A stretch of DNA of 6,874 bases from Pseudomonadota bacterium (GTDB lineage: Bacteria > Pseudomonadota > Alphaproteobacteria > Rhizobiales > Rhizobiaceae), in contig QGUU01000134.1 in NCBI GenBank assembly GCA_003242525.1, positions 1-6,874 on the forward strand, given 5' to 3'. Under the pieces are notes generated by a model. That model saw only the letters and a program-made list of their open reading frames with translations, ran no database searches and was not told the origin of the DNA. A program made the translations under genes and the position numbers. Shown here piece by piece: positions 5,630-6,874 of the stretch (positions within the stretch are counted from its first letter, which is position 1; each line of letters starts with the position of its first letter).

Positions 5630-6874
5630 TTACTCCTGCTGTGTGTTCAGCACGCTGGCCGTTTCTTCGCTAAGCGCCTGTCCGGGCCGGCGAGGCTCGG
5701 CCACAGGTGCCGGCACGGGGGTGTCCATATTGCCCTGGAAGTAGAGGCGGCCGTCCTGAATGTTGCCGGCGAGTTGAAGCGCGAAGCGGGCCCCGTCGCG
5801 CCGTCGCACATCCTCCACTATCTCGGCCACTTCGTCCGGGTCTACGCCCAAGGCTTCGAGCGCTGAACCGCCAAAAACCAGAGCCGACTCGAGGGTTTCG
5901 CGCAACTGGTAATCCACGCCGCTACGCACGAGCTGCAGCGAGGTGCCGCGATCGAAGGCGCGGGCAAACAGCAGCGCCTGTGGGAATTCCGCCTTGACCA
6001 GTTGGGCGATGCGCACCGCCACGTCGCCCTTGTCGACACAGATCAGAACGGCGCGCGCGCTGCCCGCCCCAGCCGCATGCAATATGTCCAGCCTCGTACC
6101 GTCGCCATAATAGACCTTGAATCCAAAGCGCGCCGCAGCCTGGATCATCTCTACGTCATTGTCGATGATCGACACGTCGATTCCGCGCAAAAGCAGGGGT
6201 TGGGAGACTATCTGTCCGAAACGGCCAAAACCGACCATCAAGACCGATCCTGTTAGTCCGTTGGCCACTTCGACGCCATCAAGTGATTGTTCGTCTCGCC
6301 CGGTCATGCTGCGCAACACCACAATTGCCAGGGGAGTGAGCACCATCGAGATAATGACGATCGATGTCAGCATTGCATTGGATTGGGCATCGATGATGCC
6401 CACCGTCGCGGCCGAAGCGTAAAGTACAAAGGCAAATTCGCCGCCCTGCGCCATCAGCACGGCGCGGTCGAGGGCAGAGCGATGTGGCGTGCCAAGGAAC
6501 CGCGCGACGCCATAAATGCCAAGTGCCTTCACGACCATATATGCAACGACATACCCGGCGATCAGCCGCCAGCTTTCCGCAACGACGGAAAGGTCCAGCG
6601 ACATGCCCACGGCGAGGAAGAACAGCCCAAGCAGAACACCGCGGAAGGGCTCGATATCGGCCTCAAGCTGGTGGCGGAAAGTCGATTCCGACAGCATGAC
6701 GCCGGCCAGGAATGCGCCCATCGCCATGGAAAGGCCCGAAAGCTGCATGGCCAATGCAGATCCTAGCACAATCAGAAGGGCAGCGGCCGTCATCACTTCG
6801 CGGGCACGTGCGTCTGCCAGGATGCGGAACAGCGGATTGAGCAGGTAACGCCCGGCCACCACGAGCCCGACGAT
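5630..6874 (-). CDS. KefB/KefC-type monovalent cation:proton antiporter (CPA2 family), N-terminus cut by window edge
   Basis: Membrane antiporter expected to exchange K+ (or another monovalent cation) for H+, with a cytoplasmic nucleotide-binding gate. The frame is open to the right edge; 414 residues are visible of the usual 600 or so, so about 200 N-terminal residues are missing. The visible part has the last helices of the exchanger domain (roughly visible residues 22-190), including HQLEADIEPF (67-76), close to the regulatory loop HALESDIEPF of E. coli KefC, and QGGEFAFVL (143-151). An RCK/TrkA-N domain follows, with the dinucleotide motif GFGRFG (215-220), the acidic strand end IIDND (236-240), YYGDGTRLD (255-263) and the RETLESAL region (325-332). 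A 60-residue polar tail ends the protein. No KefF/KefG-like ancillary oxidoreductase is in view. Whether it is glutathione-gated cannot be decided. The stop is 3 bases before the DUF924 start. Confidence 0.93.
   Translation of the reverse strand: MVGLVVAGRYLLNPLFRILADARAREVMTAAALLIVLGSALAMQLSGLSMAMGAFLAGVMLSESTFRHQLEADIEPFRGVLLGLFFLAVGMSLDLSVVAESWRLIAGYVVAYMVVKALGIYGVARFLGTPHRSALDRAVLMAQGGEFAFVLYASAATVGIIDAQSNAMLTSIVIISMVLTPLAIVVLRSMTGRDEQSLDGVEVANGLTGSVLMVGFGRFGQIVSQPLLLRGIDVSIIDNDVEMIQAAARFGFKVYYGDGTRLDILHAAGAGSARAVLICVDKGDVAVRIAQLVKAEFPQALLFARAFDRGTSLQLVRSGVDYQLRETLESALVFGGSALEALGVDPDEVAEIVEDVRRRDGARFALQLAGNIQDGRLYFQGNMDTPVPAPVAEPRRPGQALSEETASVLNTQQE

Overview
The window is ordinary, GC-rich alphaproteobacterial chromosome, most like the Hyphomicrobiales (Rhizobiales). 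That placement is an inference from the uncoupled folP-folB-folK cluster next to a DUF922 gene, the style of the KefC-like and DmsC-like proteins and the high GC. No species can be named. There are eight protein genes, two of them cut by the window edges. I see no rRNA, tRNA, CRISPR array, insertion sequence, phage gene or pseudogene.

Layout, left to right. Bases 3-920 (+) hold the end of a DmsC-type membrane anchor subunit of a molybdenum oxidoreductase; its catalytic and iron-sulfur partners would lie outside the window to the left. It converges, with 5 bases between, on a DHA2-family 14-helix MFS efflux transporter at 926-2422 (-). A 236-base gap upstream of the transporter holds a candidate promoter, two alternative leader hairpins and a small palindrome. 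Then comes a small secreted DUF922 protein with an HExxH zinc-protease motif at 2659-3273 (-). It is divergent, across 78 bases, from the folate cluster folP-folB-folK (3352-5068, +).

folK converges, with 9 bases between, on a minus-strand pair: a DUF924 protein (5078-5626) that directly follows a KefB/KefC-type potassium/proton antiporter (5630 to the right edge, N-terminus missing).

How the genes work together. FolB makes 6-hydroxymethyl-dihydropterin, FolK pyrophosphorylates it and FolP joins it to p-aminobenzoate to give dihydropteroate. The three reading frames overlap by 1 and 4 bases, so translational coupling is likely. The antiporter and DUF924 genes are also tightly packed (3 bases apart) and are probably cotranscribed. 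The other genes look like independent units.

I did not find an undescribed system. The points most worth checking are the two competing hairpins just before the MFS transporter start, the dyad that carries the stop codons of the convergent folK and DUF924 genes, the DUF922 putative metalloprotease, and the uncharacterised DUF924 gene coupled to a Kef-type antiporter.
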